From contig NZ_FXAN01000035.1 in assembly GCF_900176645.1 (NCBI RefSeq), positions 16,535-80,534 on the forward strand: DNA of 64,000 bases, read 5' to 3'. The translations under genes and the position numbers were made by a program. The DNA comes from Burkholderia singularis (lineage in GTDB: Bacteria > Pseudomonadota > Gammaproteobacteria > Burkholderiales > Burkholderiaceae). Of the stretch, positions 11,452 through 20,017 are shown piece by piece. The notes under the pieces are model-generated. The model had not been told where the DNA came from. It did not search any database and was given only the letters and a program-made list of their open reading frames with translations. Every line of letters begins with the position of its first letter. The first letter of the stretch is position 1.

Positions 11452-11888
11452 GCCTGACGTTGCCTTGCCCCGGCGGCGGCGCATACCGCGTCACGGACGC
11501 GGCGCGCGGCGCCATCGGGTGGCCGCTCGGCAAAGCCATCCATCAGGGGGAGCACTGCCCGCCGCGTCCGCGCGCTGCCGCGCGGACGCGGCGGTTCAGT
11601 GACCGACACCGGGCACCGCTGGCGGCAAGCGCATCGTGCCCGCCTTCGCGTGTCGGTTCGCGGGCGACGCATGAAGTCAAAGCCCGCGCAACTGAGCCAG
11701 CCGCGTCGTACCCAACCGGGCTGGGTGTGCAAGCGCCCGGTTTGCCCGGCATGCCGCTGATCCCTGACCCGGGCGACACGCCGCTCATCACCCCGGCGTG
11801 ACGCCGGCGCGCAAAGCACAGCGCGGCGCGCCGCCGCCCGCTCATGTGCGCGCGTTCGACGCTGCCTGCCGCAAACGTCACACAAACC
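11452..11888. other. 437-nt spacer after aceA, no gene recognised
   Basis: High-GC sequence with open frames on both strands but no start with a ribosome site and no recognisable protein. GC-rich inverted repeats near 11,565-11,590 could slow transcription but lack a T-tract. Confidence 0.5.
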
Positions 11889-12323
11889 CTATCGATAAAC
11901 GATCACGGGAATCTTCGTATGAGTCAGCACGCGCTGCGTCTCGCTGCCGATCAACAGGCTGCCGAGCCCGCGCCGGCCGTGCGACGCCATGAAGATCACG
12001 TCGCAGCCGCCGCGCTGCGCCGCTTCAATGATTCCGAGATATGGCGACGGATGCACGCTCGTACACGATTCGCACACCACGCCCGCGCGCCGCGCGGCGT
12101 CCTCCACCTCAGCCAGGTGCGCACGCGCCTCGCGTTCGCTGCGCTCGCGAAAATCGGCGGGAGGCTCGATCACCATTTCGGAAAACGGCGAATACGGATA
12201 CTGCGGCAAACACGCATAGGCGGTCACGCGTGCGCCGACCGTCTGTGCAAGATCGATTGCGCCGTCAATCGCCTTTTTCGACAGATCGGAACCGTCCGTC
12301 GGAACCAGGATGTGCTTGAACAT
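11889..12323 (-). CDS. Universal stress protein (UspA family)
   Basis: Single-domain Usp of 144 aa. MFKHILVPTDGSDLSKKAIDGAIDLA is the family N-terminus with the nucleotide-contacting Asp. MASHGRRGLGSLLIGSETQRVL carries the G-2x-G-9x-G(S/T) ATP-binding pattern, so it is likely an ATP-binding Usp. The start at 12323 has a GGAGG ribosome site. It sits between aceA and a LysR regulator, separate from both. Role: stress survival in stationary phase, anoxia or intracellular growth, by family analogy. Confidence 0.92.
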   Translation of the reverse strand: MFKHILVPTDGSDLSKKAIDGAIDLAQTVGARVTAYACLPQYPYSPFSEMVIEPPADFRERSEREARAHLAEVEDAARRAGVVCESCTSVHPSPYLGIIEAAQRGGCDVIFMASHGRRGLGSLLIGSETQRVLTHTKIPVIVYR

Positions 12324-12533
12324 GGCGGCCTCCGTCGGCAACCGTTGTGCGGCTGGCCGCGCATACGCCCGCAACCCGCCGCCCTTCGACGCGCGCGGCG
12401 CGCAGCCGGCCGTGCGAACCCGCCCGCGTCTGCACCAGGTAACTTGATTGTAGTGCGCGAAAACGCCGCGCCGAGCGCCACGTCGGGTTCGCCCTCATAT
12501 CGCACGCGCGCGCCGCGCTGCGGCGCGCGCGCG

Positions 12534-13436
12534 TCAGCCCCAGTAACCGGGCTGCTCGTAGGTATGCTTCACGAAATCGAGAAACAGCCGGACCCTCAGC
12601 GGCAAATGCCGGCGCTGCGGAAAGACCGCGTGGATGCCGATCGGCGGCGCGGCGAACGCGTCGAGCACGGTCACGAGCCGCCCCGCCGCGATATCCGCGC
12701 CGACCTCCCACCACGAGCGCCACGCGAGACCGTGGCCGTCGAGGCACCATTCATGCAGCACCGCGCCGTCGGAGCATTCCATCATGCCGGCCACGCGAAT
12801 CGACACGATCTTGCCGTCGTCGACGAAAGTCCAGCCGCGCTGCTGGTTCGCATTCGCGGCGAGCGCGAGACAGTTGTGGCGCGCGAGATCGGCGAGCGTC
12901 TGCGGCACGCCCGCACGCGCCAGATACACGGGCGACGCGACGCACACGCGCCGGTTCTCGCCGAGCTTGAGCGACACGAGCGACGAATCGGGCAGCTCAC
13001 CCAGACGCACCGCGCAATCGAAGCCTTCGTTGACGAGATCGACCATCCGGTCGGACAGATCGAGCGTGACCGACACGTCCGGATGCGCCTCGCAGAATGC
13101 CGGCACGAGCGGCGCGACGTGACGCCGGCCGAAGCCCGCGGGCGCCGATACGCGCAAATGCCCGCTCGCCTTCACGCCGCCCGCCGACACGCTCGCCTCG
13201 GCGTTGTGCATGTCGTGGATGATCCGCTGGCAGTCCTCGAGAAACGCGGAACCTTCGAACGTCAGCGTGAGCTTGCGGGTCGTGCGCACGAGGAGTTTCA
13301 CGCCGAGCCGCTCCTCGAGCGCATCGAGCCTGCGCCCGATGATCGCAGGCGCGACCCCTTCGGCGTGCGCCGCCGCCGACAGGCTGCCTTTTGCCGCAAC
13401 GGCGGCAAACGTCTCGATTTGCTTGAAGCGATCCAT
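12534..13436 (-). CDS. LysR-type transcriptional regulator
   Basis: 300-aa LTTR. The winged helix-turn-helix is at residues 1-60 (MDRFKQIETFAAVAAKGSLSAAAHAEGVAPAIIGRRLDALE, split over two helices), followed by a substrate-binding domain starting near GHLRVSAPAGFGRRHVAPLVPAF. The subfamily resembles the CrgA/AaeR-like group. The ATG at 13436 is preferred; a GTG three codons upstream is possible. It is divergent from the haloacid dehalogenase gene across a 179-nt AT-rich gap, the classic position for controlling it and possibly aceB. Its effector is unknown. Confidence 0.9.
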   Translation of the reverse strand: MDRFKQIETFAAVAAKGSLSAAAHAEGVAPAIIGRRLDALEERLGVKLLVRTTRKLTLTFEGSAFLEDCQRIIHDMHNAEASVSAGGVKASGHLRVSAPAGFGRRHVAPLVPAFCEAHPDVSVTLDLSDRMVDLVNEGFDCAVRLGELPDSSLVSLKLGENRRVCVASPVYLARAGVPQTLADLARHNCLALAANANQQRGWTFVDDGKIVSIRVAGMMECSDGAVLHEWCLDGHGLAWRSWWEVGADIAAGRLVTVLDAFAAPPIGIHAVFPQRRHLPLRVRLFLDFVKHTYEQPGYWG

Positions 13437-13615
13437 GCCGCGCACGAACGGCGCGAGCCGTTCTATCTATTGATGGGTTGAAAAAGGATGAAAACGATGA
13501 AACCGAACCAGATTAGTGACGAAAAAGTAAAAGATCAAGTGATGATTATTGTCTTTTTGAGTGCAAGCGATCACGAATAGAATCGAATCAGTTTCCGATT
13601 GCGGAGCACAATCCG

Positions 13616-14380
13616 ATGTCCGACGCCCAGTTCGCTTTCCCGAAAGCCGTTCTGTTCGACGCCTACGGCACGCTGTTCGACGTGCATGCGGTCGTCGCGG
13701 CCGCCGAGCAGATGTTTCCCGGCCGAGGCGACGCGCTATCGCAACTCTGGCGGCGCAAGCAGCTCGAATATTCGCAACTGCGCACGCTCGCCGATCCGGA
13801 CGGCGGCCGCTACAAGCCGTTCTGGGACCTGACGCTCGACGCCTTGCGCTTTGCCGCGCGCTCGCTCGGCCTGACGCTGGCCGCTGCCGCGGAAAAGCGG
13901 CTGATGGATGAGTACGCATGCCTGTCGACGTATCCGGACACCGTGCCGACATTGCGCGCGCTGCGCGCGCGCACGAGCCCGCCGAAACTGGCGATCCTGT
14001 CCAACGGCAACCCGCAAATGCTCGACATCGCGCTCAAGAGCGCCGGCATGAGCAGCCTGTTCGATCGCGTGCTGTCGGTCGACGCGGTGCGCGCGTACAA
14101 ACCGTCGCCCGCCGCCTACGCGCTCGGCACGGCCGCGTTCGACGCCACGCCGGCCGATATCGTGTTCGTTTCGTCGAACGGCTGGGACGCGGCCGGCGCC
14201 GGCTGGTTCGGCTACCGGACGTTCTGGCTCAACCGCGCGGGCGCGCCGGCCGAGGAACTCGGTTCGCCGAGCACCGGCACCGGCGCCGGCATGGCCGATC
14301 TGCTCGCGTTCATCGACACGCTGGCCGCGGCCCCGAAGCCCGCAAGCCGCACGCGCGCGGCGCCGGGTGCCGCCGCGTAG
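13616..14380 (+). CDS. (S)-2-haloacid dehalogenase, HAD superfamily
   Basis: 254-aa HAD hydrolase of the L-2-haloacid dehalogenase type, which turns L-2-haloalkanoates into D-2-hydroxy acids (monochloroacetate to glycolate). Catalytic residues match the family: nucleophile Asp in LFDAYGTLFD, Arg in LWRRKQLEY, Ser-Asn in ILSNGNP, Lys and Tyr in AYKPSPAAY, and SSNGWDAAGA supplying the Ser/Asn/Asp set. The C-terminal 25 residues are Pro/Ala-rich and not conserved. Divergent from a LysR gene and 71 nt upstream of aceB on the same strand, so it may be co-transcribed with it. Some proteins of this family act on other substrates, so the activity is probable rather than certain. Confidence 0.9.
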   Translation: MSDAQFAFPKAVLFDAYGTLFDVHAVVAAAEQMFPGRGDALSQLWRRKQLEYSQLRTLADPDGGRYKPFWDLTLDALRFAARSLGLTLAAAAEKRLMDEYACLSTYPDTVPTLRALRARTSPPKLAILSNGNPQMLDIALKSAGMSSLFDRVLSVDAVRAYKPSPAAYALGTAAFDATPADIVFVSSNGWDAAGAGWFGYRTFWLNRAGAPAEELGSPSTGTGAGMADLLAFIDTLAAAPKPASRTRAAPGAAA

Positions 14381-14451
14381 CGCGCGTCCGCGCGCCGTGC
14401 CTCGTAGCAATGCCCCACTTTTTGACTGACTGACCGACCAAGGAGAAACGG

Positions 14452-16044
14452 ATGACCACGACGCTGAAACTGCCGCAAGGCATGGCGATCACGGGCGAGA
14501 TTCAGCCCGGCTATGAAGCGATCCTGACGCCCGACGCGCTCGCGCTCGTCGCGCAGTTGCATCGCCAGTTCGAGCCGCGCCGCCGCGAGCTGTTGGCCGC
14601 GCGCGCCGCGCGCACTCAACGCCTGGACGCGGGCGAGCGCCCGGACTTCCTCGCCGAGACGAAGGCGATCCGCGAAGGCGACTGGAAGGTCGCCCCGCTG
14701 CCGGTCGATCTGCAATGCCGCCGCGTCGAGATCACCGGCCCCGTCGAGCGCAAGATGATCATCAACGCACTGAATTCGGGCGCCGATTCGTACATGACGG
14801 ACTTCGAGGATTCGAACGCGCCGAGCTGGACGAACCAGATCGACGGCCAGATCAATCTGAAGGACGCGGTACGCCGCACCATCTCGCTCGAGCAGAACGG
14901 CAAGTCGTACAAACTGAACGACAAGATCGCGACGCTGATCGTGCGTCCGCGCGGCTGGCACCTCGACGAGAAGCACGTGACGGTCGACGGCCAGCGCGTG
15001 TCCGGCGGCATCTTCGACTTCGCGCTGTACCTGTTCCACAACGCGAAGGAGCTGATCGCGCGCGGCTCGGGCCCGTACTTCTATCTGCCGAAGATGGAAA
15101 GCCATCTCGAGGCCCGCCTTTGGAACGATATCTTCGTCGCCGCGCAGGAAGCCGTCGGCATTCCGCGCGGCACGATCCGCGCGACCGTGCTGATCGAGAC
15201 GATCCTTGCCGCATTCGAAATGGACGAAATCCTGTACGAACTGCGCGAACACAGCTCGGGCCTGAACGCCGGCCGCTGGGACTACATCTTCTCGGCGATC
15301 AAGAAATTCAAAAACGACCGCGACTTCTGCCTCGCCGATCGCGCGAAGATCACGATGACCGTGCCGTTCATGCGCGCCTACGCGCTGCTGCTGCTGAAGA
15401 CCTGCCACAAGCGCCAAGCGCCGGCAATCGGCGGGATGAGCGCGCTGATTCCGATCAAGAACGATCCGCAGGCAAACGAGCGCGCGATGGCGGGCGTGCG
15501 CGCGGACAAGGCGCGCGACGCGGGCGACGGCTACGACGGCGGCTGGGTCGCGCATCCGGGGCTCGTGCCGCTCGCGATGGAGGAGTTCGTCAAGGTGCTC
15601 GGCGACAAGCCGAACCAGATCGACAAGCAGCGCGACGACGTACAGATCGAAGGCAAGAACCTGCTCGACTTCCAGCCAGAAGCGCCGATCACCGAAGCGG
15701 GCCTGCGCAACAACATCAACGTTGGCATCCACTATCTGGGCTCATGGCTCGCGGGCAACGGCTGCGTGCCGATCCACAACCTGATGGAAGATGCGGCGAC
15801 GGCCGAAATCTCGCGCTCGCAGGTGTGGCAATGGATCCGTTCGCCGAAGGGCGTGCTCGACGACGGCCGCAAGGTCACCGCCGAGCTGGTGCGCGAATAC
15901 GCGAAAGCCGAACTCGGCAACGTGAAGAACGTCATCACGGGCGATACGGCACCGTATGACCGCGCTGCGGCGATCTTCGAGCAAATGTCGACGTCGGAAA
16001 ACTTCACCGAGTTCCTGACGCTGCCGCTGTACGAAGAAATCTAA
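14452..16044 (+). CDS. aceB: Malate synthase A
   Basis: Condenses glyoxylate with acetyl-CoA to malate, the second shunt enzyme. It has 530 aa, normal for isoform A. The signature [17 protein letters not shown] (residues about 264-280), the [15 protein letters not shown] region with the catalytic Arg, and [19 protein letters not shown] are all present. The C-terminal TLPLYEEI is typical. Start 14452 follows AAGGAG 6 nt upstream. A hairpin terminator lies 50 nt after the stop. Confidence 0.97.
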   Translation: MTTTLKLPQGMAITGEIQPGYEAILTPDALALVAQLHRQFEPRRRELLAARAARTQRLDAGERPDFLAETKAIREGDWKVAPLPVDLQCRRVEITGPVERKMIINALNSGADSYMTDFEDSNAPSWTNQIDGQINLKDAVRRTISLEQNGKSYKLNDKIATLIVRPRGWHLDEKHVTVDGQRVSGGIFDFALYLFHNAKELIARGSGPYFYLPKMESHLEARLWNDIFVAAQEAVGIPRGTIRATVLIETILAAFEMDEILYELREHSSGLNAGRWDYIFSAIKKFKNDRDFCLADRAKITMTVPFMRAYALLLLKTCHKRQAPAIGGMSALIPIKNDPQANERAMAGVRADKARDAGDGYDGGWVAHPGLVPLAMEEFVKVLGDKPNQIDKQRDDVQIEGKNLLDFQPEAPITEAGLRNNINVGIHYLGSWLAGNGCVPIHNLMEDAATAEISRSQVWQWIRSPKGVLDDGRKVTAELVREYAKAELGNVKNVITGDTAPYDRAAAIFEQMSTSENFTEFLTLPLYEEI

Positions 16045-16092
16045 CGCGTGGAACAGCATCCCGGGCCGGCGGCGAAGCTGGTCCGCCGCAAC

Positions 16093-16123
16093 GCGCGCAT
16101 CCTCGACGGATGCGCGCTTTTTT
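16093..16123 (+). terminator. Rho-independent terminator of aceB
   Basis: Perfect 10-bp stem GCGCGCATCC / GGATGCGCGC with a 5-nt loop, followed by a T-tract (TTTTTT). Confidence 0.92.
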
Positions 16124-16427
16124 CATGCACGCACGATGCCGATCGCAAACGCTGACGTTTTTCACGCGCCACGGCAGCGGTATGGCATCGACAAACGCAC
16201 GCCTACTGCGATCGGGTCCCCCGTATATCGAAAGCAGCGCATTCGGTATTGCTCCGCGGCATCGATCGAATAACACGGCTGTCGAACCCAACCCTCTCGC
16301 GCCGTGCGCGGCTCGCAGCCAGGCGTCTTGCGAAAAGCGTGGCTGTGGCCGGCGCGATTTCGCCGCCCGGCAACCGGCTGGCTCACCGACGGGCATCACC
16401 GCCTGGGCGCAGCGAATGCAGCGCCCT
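16124..16427. other. Spacer between aceB terminator and GGCT-like gene
   Basis: About 300 nt between convergent genes. No ORF with a ribosome site, no RNA or repeat recognised. Confidence 0.5.
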
Positions 16428-16835
16428 TCAATCCACCCGCGCGCGGCGATACTGCACCCAATCGCCGGATTCGATTCGCGGCTTGCCCGCAGCCGCATGC
16501 GCGACGACCGGATAATACAGACACTCGTAACGCCGGCCGCCGAGTTCGATCGCCGCGTGCTGCGATACGAACAGCCCGGCGATGCCCGGAAACACGCCTT
16601 CGATCTCGTCGAGCACCGGCACGAGCCGCTCGTCGACTGCATAGACGTCCCCCCACACGAGATCGCGGCCCGCCGCCGCGATCATCCCAGGGTAACGGCC
16701 GAAATCGTAGAGCCGGCCCGGCATCGCGGCCGCGCCGATCAGCGTCGGCTGCACGATGCCGTGCTTCGCCGCCGCGCGGCCGATATCGTTGATTTCGCCG
16801 GCTCTGAGCGTGCCGTAGACGAAAACGTGGCGCAT
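16428..16835 (-). CDS. Gamma-glutamylcyclotransferase-fold protein (YtfP/AIG2-like)
   Basis: 135-aa protein of the GGCT-like superfamily. MRHVFVYGTLRAGEIND holds the YGTLR substrate-loop signature. VPVLDEIEGV holds the glutamate that is catalytic in gamma-glutamylamine cyclotransferases. YYPVV near the C-terminus is also typical. The substrate of bacterial YtfP-type proteins is mostly unproven; cleavage of gamma-glutamyl amines is the family expectation. Start ATG at 16835. It is followed (upstream on the minus strand) by rraA with a 57-nt gap, so the two may share a transcript. Confidence 0.87.
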   Translation of the reverse strand: MRHVFVYGTLRAGEINDIGRAAAKHGIVQPTLIGAAAMPGRLYDFGRYPGMIAAAGRDLVWGDVYAVDERLVPVLDEIEGVFPGIAGLFVSQHAAIELGGRRYECLYYPVVAHAAAGKPRIESGDWVQYRRARVD

Positions 16836-16892
16836 TGTGAAGTCCTCGCAGCATGATGATTCGCACCGCCCCGGCCGGGACAGGCCGTCGCG

Positions 16893-17390
16893 TCAGTCGA
16901 TCAGCGCGGCGTCGCTGACGAGCACGCCGTCGGCATCCGCATAGATCCAGTCGCCCGGCACGATTCGCGTGCCGCGCACGTCGACGGTCAGGTCGCACTG
17001 GCCGCTATTGCGTTTGTCGCTCTTGCGCGGATGCGACGCGAGCGCCAGCACGCCGAGCGCGCACTCGGCAAGCTCGTGTGTATCGCGCACGCAGCCGTTC
17101 ACGATGATGCCGGCCCAGCCGTTGTGCTCGGCGAGTTTGCCGAGATTGCCGCCGACCAGCGCGCAGCGCAGGCTGCCGCCGCCGTCGACGACCAGCACCC
17201 GCCCCGCGCCCGGCGCTTCGAGCGCCGTCCGCACGAGCGTATTGTCCTCGAACAGCTTGAGCGTCGCGGCCGGGCCGGCAAAACGCGTCACGCCGCCGAA
17301 CGAGCGGAACACGGGCTCGAGCACCCGCAGCGTGCCGGCGGCGAGCCGGCTCTCGTTCGCGTCGCAAAGATCGGTGGTGGCAAACGTCAT
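16893..17390 (-). CDS. rraA: RraA family protein (ribonuclease E regulator / HMG aldolase fold)
   Basis: 165 aa, the usual size. [12 protein letters not shown] at the start, [17 protein letters not shown], and the ring-shaped trimer's [17 protein letters not shown] motif with conserved Arg-Asp. The C-terminus [15 protein letters not shown] matches RraA. E. coli RraA binds and inhibits RNase E; many relatives are instead 4-hydroxy-4-methyl-2-oxoglutarate/oxaloacetate aldolases using the G.N..Asn..RD site. The high similarity to RraA and lack of catabolic neighbours favour the regulator name, but aldolase activity is possible. Start 17390 (ATG) begins at the conserved N-terminus. Confidence 0.85.
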   Translation of the reverse strand: MTFATTDLCDANESRLAAGTLRVLEPVFRSFGGVTRFAGPAATLKLFEDNTLVRTALEAPGAGRVLVVDGGGSLRCALVGGNLGKLAEHNGWAGIIVNGCVRDTHELAECALGVLALASHPRKSDKRNSGQCDLTVDVRGTRIVPGDWIYADADGVLVSDAALID

Positions 17391-17531
17391 GTCGAAAGCT
17401 CCTGGATGATTCGATCGAATTCGATTCGTACCGCGACGATCCGGCATTATCGGCCAAGACCATTGCGCTGCGTCAGGTAGAGCGCTCGCCCTACAATAGC
17501 CGGACGCCAATTGCCCCGTCTTCGATCATCG

Positions 17532-18407
17532 ATGAGCCCGTCCGTTCCCCGTTCAACGCAGCCGCCCGCCGGCGCCGGCACGTTCGACGTTCCGTCCGAA
17601 TTCGCGCCGGACGCCGCGCGTCCGATGCGCGTGCGCGCCCGCCCGGTACCGTCGGGCATGCGCGTGCCCGCGCACTCCCATGCGTGGGCGCAGCTCGCGT
17701 ATGCGTCGCGCGGCGTGCTGCGGCTTGCCACGGCCGATGTAACCTGGGTCGTGCCGCCGTCGCGCGCGATCTGGGTGCCGCCGCAAATCGAGCATGAAGT
17801 GGTGATTGTCGAGGAGGCCTATCTGCGCACGCTGTATGTCGACGCATCGGCGGTGCCGAAGGGGCTCGACGCGTGCCGTGTCGTCGAGGTATCGGGGCTG
17901 CTGCGCGAGCTGATCATCGCGCTCGACGCCAAGCCGCTCGGCCACGCGCGCGAACGGCTGCTCGGCGCGCTCGTGCTCGACGAACTCGCGCACGCCGAGC
18001 CGTTGCCGCTCGCGGTGCCGATGCCGACCGAAAAGCGGCTGCGCGCGCTGTGCGAAGCGGTGCTCGCGAAACCGGCGCAAGGCGAATCGCTTGAATATTG
18101 GGCAACGAGCGTCGGCGCGAGCACGAGAACGATCGCGCGTCTTTTCAGGCACGAACTCGGCGTGAGCTTCTCGCAATGGCGGCAACAAGCGCTGCTCGCC
18201 CGCGCGATCCCGTTGCTGAACCAGGGGCGGCCGCTGTCGCGCATCGCGAACGAACTCGGTTACCGAAGTCAGAGCGCATTCTCGGCAATGTTCAGGCGCG
18301 CGTTCGGCGCGAGCCCGCGCGCGTTCATTCAGCGCGGCGGCGCGGATGCGGCGGCCGATGCCGGCGCGCCGCCGTCGGACGACGGCGACAACAGGCCGCT
18401 GCTATAG
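17532..18407 (+). CDS. AraC-family transcriptional regulator with cupin sensor
   Basis: 291 aa. Residues about 30-110 form an N-terminal cupin (VPAHSHAWAQLAYASRGVL, then PSRAIWVPPQIEHEV with metal-ligand-type histidines). The last 110 residues are two helix-turn-helix motifs: WATSVGASTRTIARLFRHELG and LSRIANELGYRSQSAFSAMFRRAFG. This architecture matches the NimR/YeaM-type group, which often controls an adjacent efflux pump, but no pump gene is here. ATG 17532 (MSPSVPRS) was preferred over a TTG at 17511. Divergent from rraA. Confidence 0.88.
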   Translation: MSPSVPRSTQPPAGAGTFDVPSEFAPDAARPMRVRARPVPSGMRVPAHSHAWAQLAYASRGVLRLATADVTWVVPPSRAIWVPPQIEHEVVIVEEAYLRTLYVDASAVPKGLDACRVVEVSGLLRELIIALDAKPLGHARERLLGALVLDELAHAEPLPLAVPMPTEKRLRALCEAVLAKPAQGESLEYWATSVGASTRTIARLFRHELGVSFSQWRQQALLARAIPLLNQGRPLSRIANELGYRSQSAFSAMFRRAFGASPRAFIQRGGADAAADAGAPPSDDGDNRPLL

Positions 18408-18455
18408 CGCGAGCGCAGCCCCCGTTCACGCCGCGCCGCCGGCATACGCCGCGCG

Positions 18456-18926
18456 TCACCGCCGCACCGGCCGCACCATATGCCGAATCGAGCCGAGTTG
18501 TGCGAGACGCGGCCCCGCGAGCCGGTAGCCCATGCGCAAATACAGGCGCGCCGCCGGATTGTCGACGAACACGCGCAACTGCGTCTCGTGTAATCCACGC
18601 GCCAGCGCGAAGCGGTGGGACATGTCGAGCAAATACGTGCCCGCGCCGCGCTGCCGGTAGCCCGGCGTGATTTGCACGTCCCGAATATGCAGCGAATCGC
18701 CCTCTTCGGTAATCCGCAGCAAACCGATCGGCTCGCCATCGAGTTCAAGGATAAAGTTTTCCGAATCGCGCCAGCTTGCAAAAAAAAGATCGGCTCGCCA
18801 CTTGAGGCCGTGGCGTTGATAGTACGCATTCATATTGCCGTGCGTCAGCGCTTCCGCAAAATCGAAGTCGCACGGCTGCGCGGGACGCAATGAATAAACG
18901 AACGGATCAGCGGCGGAATCGGACAT
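18456..18926 (-). CDS. GNAT family N-acetyltransferase
   Basis: 156 aa. The acetyl-CoA-binding motif A is clear: LHIRDVQITPGYRQRGAGTYLLD, with a Q/R-x-x-G-x-G/A loop. Motif B follows (LRVFVDNPAARLYLRMGYR). A DSENFILELDGEPIGLLRI strand precedes them. Substrate unknown. Convergent with the AraC gene; no operon partner. Confidence 0.88.
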   Translation of the reverse strand: MSDSAADPFVYSLRPAQPCDFDFAEALTHGNMNAYYQRHGLKWRADLFFASWRDSENFILELDGEPIGLLRITEEGDSLHIRDVQITPGYRQRGAGTYLLDMSHRFALARGLHETQLRVFVDNPAARLYLRMGYRLAGPRLAQLGSIRHMVRPVRR

Positions 18927-19084
18927 GGCGGGTTCGCAAAGCCTGTGTCAACGCCACGATAGCGCAGCCGCCACGGGTTGCAATGCCAATTTGCACGCAT
19001 AAGCCACGAGCATGCCTACGACAACGCAGCCCCGTCGCGGCGCGGATCACCGGCGCGTGCAGATAAGCGGCAGCGATGCAAAAC

Positions 19085-19118
19085 AAAAAGCCCGTTCAGG
19101 CATTCCTGAACGGGCTTT
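19085..19118 (-). terminator. Terminator after tRNA-Asp (distal copy)
   Basis: On the minus strand, a 14-bp stem AAAGCCCGTTCAGG / CCTGAACGGGCTTT with a 4-nt loop runs into a T-tract (GGGCTTTTTG). It ends the tRNA transcript. Confidence 0.9.
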
Positions 19119-19123
19119 GAATT

Positions 19124-19200
19124 TGGCGGAGCGGACGGGACTCGAACCCGCGACCCCCGGCGTGACAGGCCGGTATTCTAACCGACTGAACTACCGCTCC
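19124..19200 (-). tRNA. tRNA-Asp (anticodon GTC), distal copy
   Basis: 77 nt with encoded CCA. Cloverleaf: acceptor GGAGCGG / CCGCTCC, anticodon arm CCGGC-CTGTCAC-GCCGG, T-arm with GGTTCGAGTCC. Nearly identical to E. coli tRNA-Asp. Same sequence as the copy 295 nt away. Confidence 0.97.
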
Positions 19201-19276
19201 ACTTCCTGCACCGACCGGCAAGCGTCGGTTACGCTCCTGCCGGCTGCGCCGCCTCTTTCGAAACAGCGCCGATGTT

Positions 19277-19352
19277 TGGCGTCCCCTAGGGGATTCGAAC
19301 CCCTGTACTCACCGTGAAAGGGTGATGTCCTAGGCCTCTAGACGAAGGGGAC
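19277..19352 (-). tRNA. tRNA-Glu (anticodon TTC), distal copy
   Basis: 76 nt with encoded CCA. Acceptor GTCCCCT / AGGGGAC, anticodon arm with CCCTTTCACGG, T-arm GGTTCGAATCC. Transcribed before the tRNA-Asp copy at 19124-19200. Confidence 0.97.
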
Positions 19353-19376
19353 AACGTACTGCTTACACCTTTAACG

Positions 19377-19413
19377 AAAAAGCCCGTTCAAATATGCAGC
19401 CTGAACGGGCTTT
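19377..19413 (-). terminator. Terminator-like hairpin between the two tRNA pairs
   Basis: Minus-strand stem AAAGCCCGTTCA / TGAACGGGCTTT, loop of about 13 nt, then TTTTTCG. It is the duplicated version of the terminator at 19085-19118, with a longer loop. If efficient it would cut off the distal Glu-Asp pair; if leaky it would make read-through partial. Confidence 0.75.
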
Positions 19414-19418
19414 CGATT

Positions 19419-19495
19419 TGGCGGAGCGGACGGGACTCGAACCCGCGACCCCCGGCGTGACAGGCCGGTATTCTAACCGACTGAACTACCGCTCC
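19419..19495 (-). tRNA. tRNA-Asp (anticodon GTC), proximal copy
   Basis: 77 nt with encoded CCA; sequence identical to the copy at 19124-19200, including the anticodon arm with GTC. Confidence 0.97.
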
Positions 19496-19571
19496 ACTTC
19501 CTGCACCGACCGGCAAGCGTCGGTTACGCTCCTGCCGGCTGCGCCGCCTCTTTCGAAACAGCGCCGATGTT

Positions 19572-19647
19572 TGGCGTCCCCTAGGGGATTCGAACCCCTG
19601 TACTCACCGTGAAAGGGTGATGTCCTAGGCCTCTAGACGAAGGGGAC
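19572..19647 (-). tRNA. tRNA-Glu (anticodon TTC), proximal copy
   Basis: 76 nt with encoded CCA; sequence identical to the copy at 19277-19352. First tRNA after the promoter at 19716-19744. Confidence 0.97.
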
Positions 19648-19715
19648 AAAATCTTTTCAGATCTGTCTTACCGCTTTGTTCTTGCTATTAATTTTCATCA
19701 ACAGCAGAGAACGAA

Positions 19716-19744
19716 ATTCTAACTTCTTTCATTCCGTTTGTGAA
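19716..19744 (-). promoter_or_regulatory. Promoter of the tRNA-Glu/Asp cluster
   Basis: Minus strand: TTCACA (19739-19744), 17-nt spacer, TAGAAT (19716-19721), about 70 nt before tRNA-Glu. The -35 box lies inside one arm of a 13-bp inverted repeat (19736-19748 / 19762-19774). Confidence 0.65.
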
Positions 19745-19774
19745 GCATTTTCTGTCACACGATGCTTCACAAAC
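19736..19774. repeat. 13-bp perfect inverted repeat between tRNA-Ala and tRNA-Glu
   Basis: Arms GTTTGTGAAGCAT (19736-19748) and ATGCTTCACAAAC (19762-19774) separated by 13 nt. No T-tract on the minus strand directly after it, so it is a weak terminator candidate for tRNA-Ala, a processing signal, or an operator over the tRNA-Glu -35 box. Confidence 0.8.
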
Positions 19775-19796
19775 TTTATTTACTCTGCGGTTCAAC

Positions 19797-19872
<76 letters not shown>

Positions 19873-19907
19873 GTGTCTCGAAGACTGCTGAACAACAGAG
19901 AAGCGAG

Positions 19908-19936
19908 ATTGTAGAGTCCGTCTTGGCGTTTGTAAA
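19908..19936 (-). promoter_or_regulatory. Sigma70 promoter of tRNA-Ala
   Basis: Minus strand: TTTACA (19931-19936), 17-nt spacer, TACAAT (19908-19913), 36 nt before the mature tRNA. Confidence 0.75.
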
Positions 19937-20017
19937 TACCCTATTTGCGATTCAATCGATTTTTTTCGAGCCGCCCCGTGCAGGCACTTGATCGGCACAC
20001 GGCGGCACGCCTCCCGC

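Larger units (their letters stand above)
19085..19647 (-). repeat. Tandem duplication of a tRNA-Glu/tRNA-Asp/terminator unit (295-bp period)
   Basis: Two direct copies offset by exactly 295 nt. Both tRNAs and the 76-nt spacer between them are the same in both copies, and only the terminator loop and adjacent bases differ. Identity of non-functional spacer DNA points to recent duplication or ongoing gene conversion. Confidence 0.92.

Noticed and set aside
11543..11881. Minus-strand frames in the aceA-usp spacer
   Set aside because: Arg/Ala-rich translation without ribosome site or family match; typical GC-rich chance frames.
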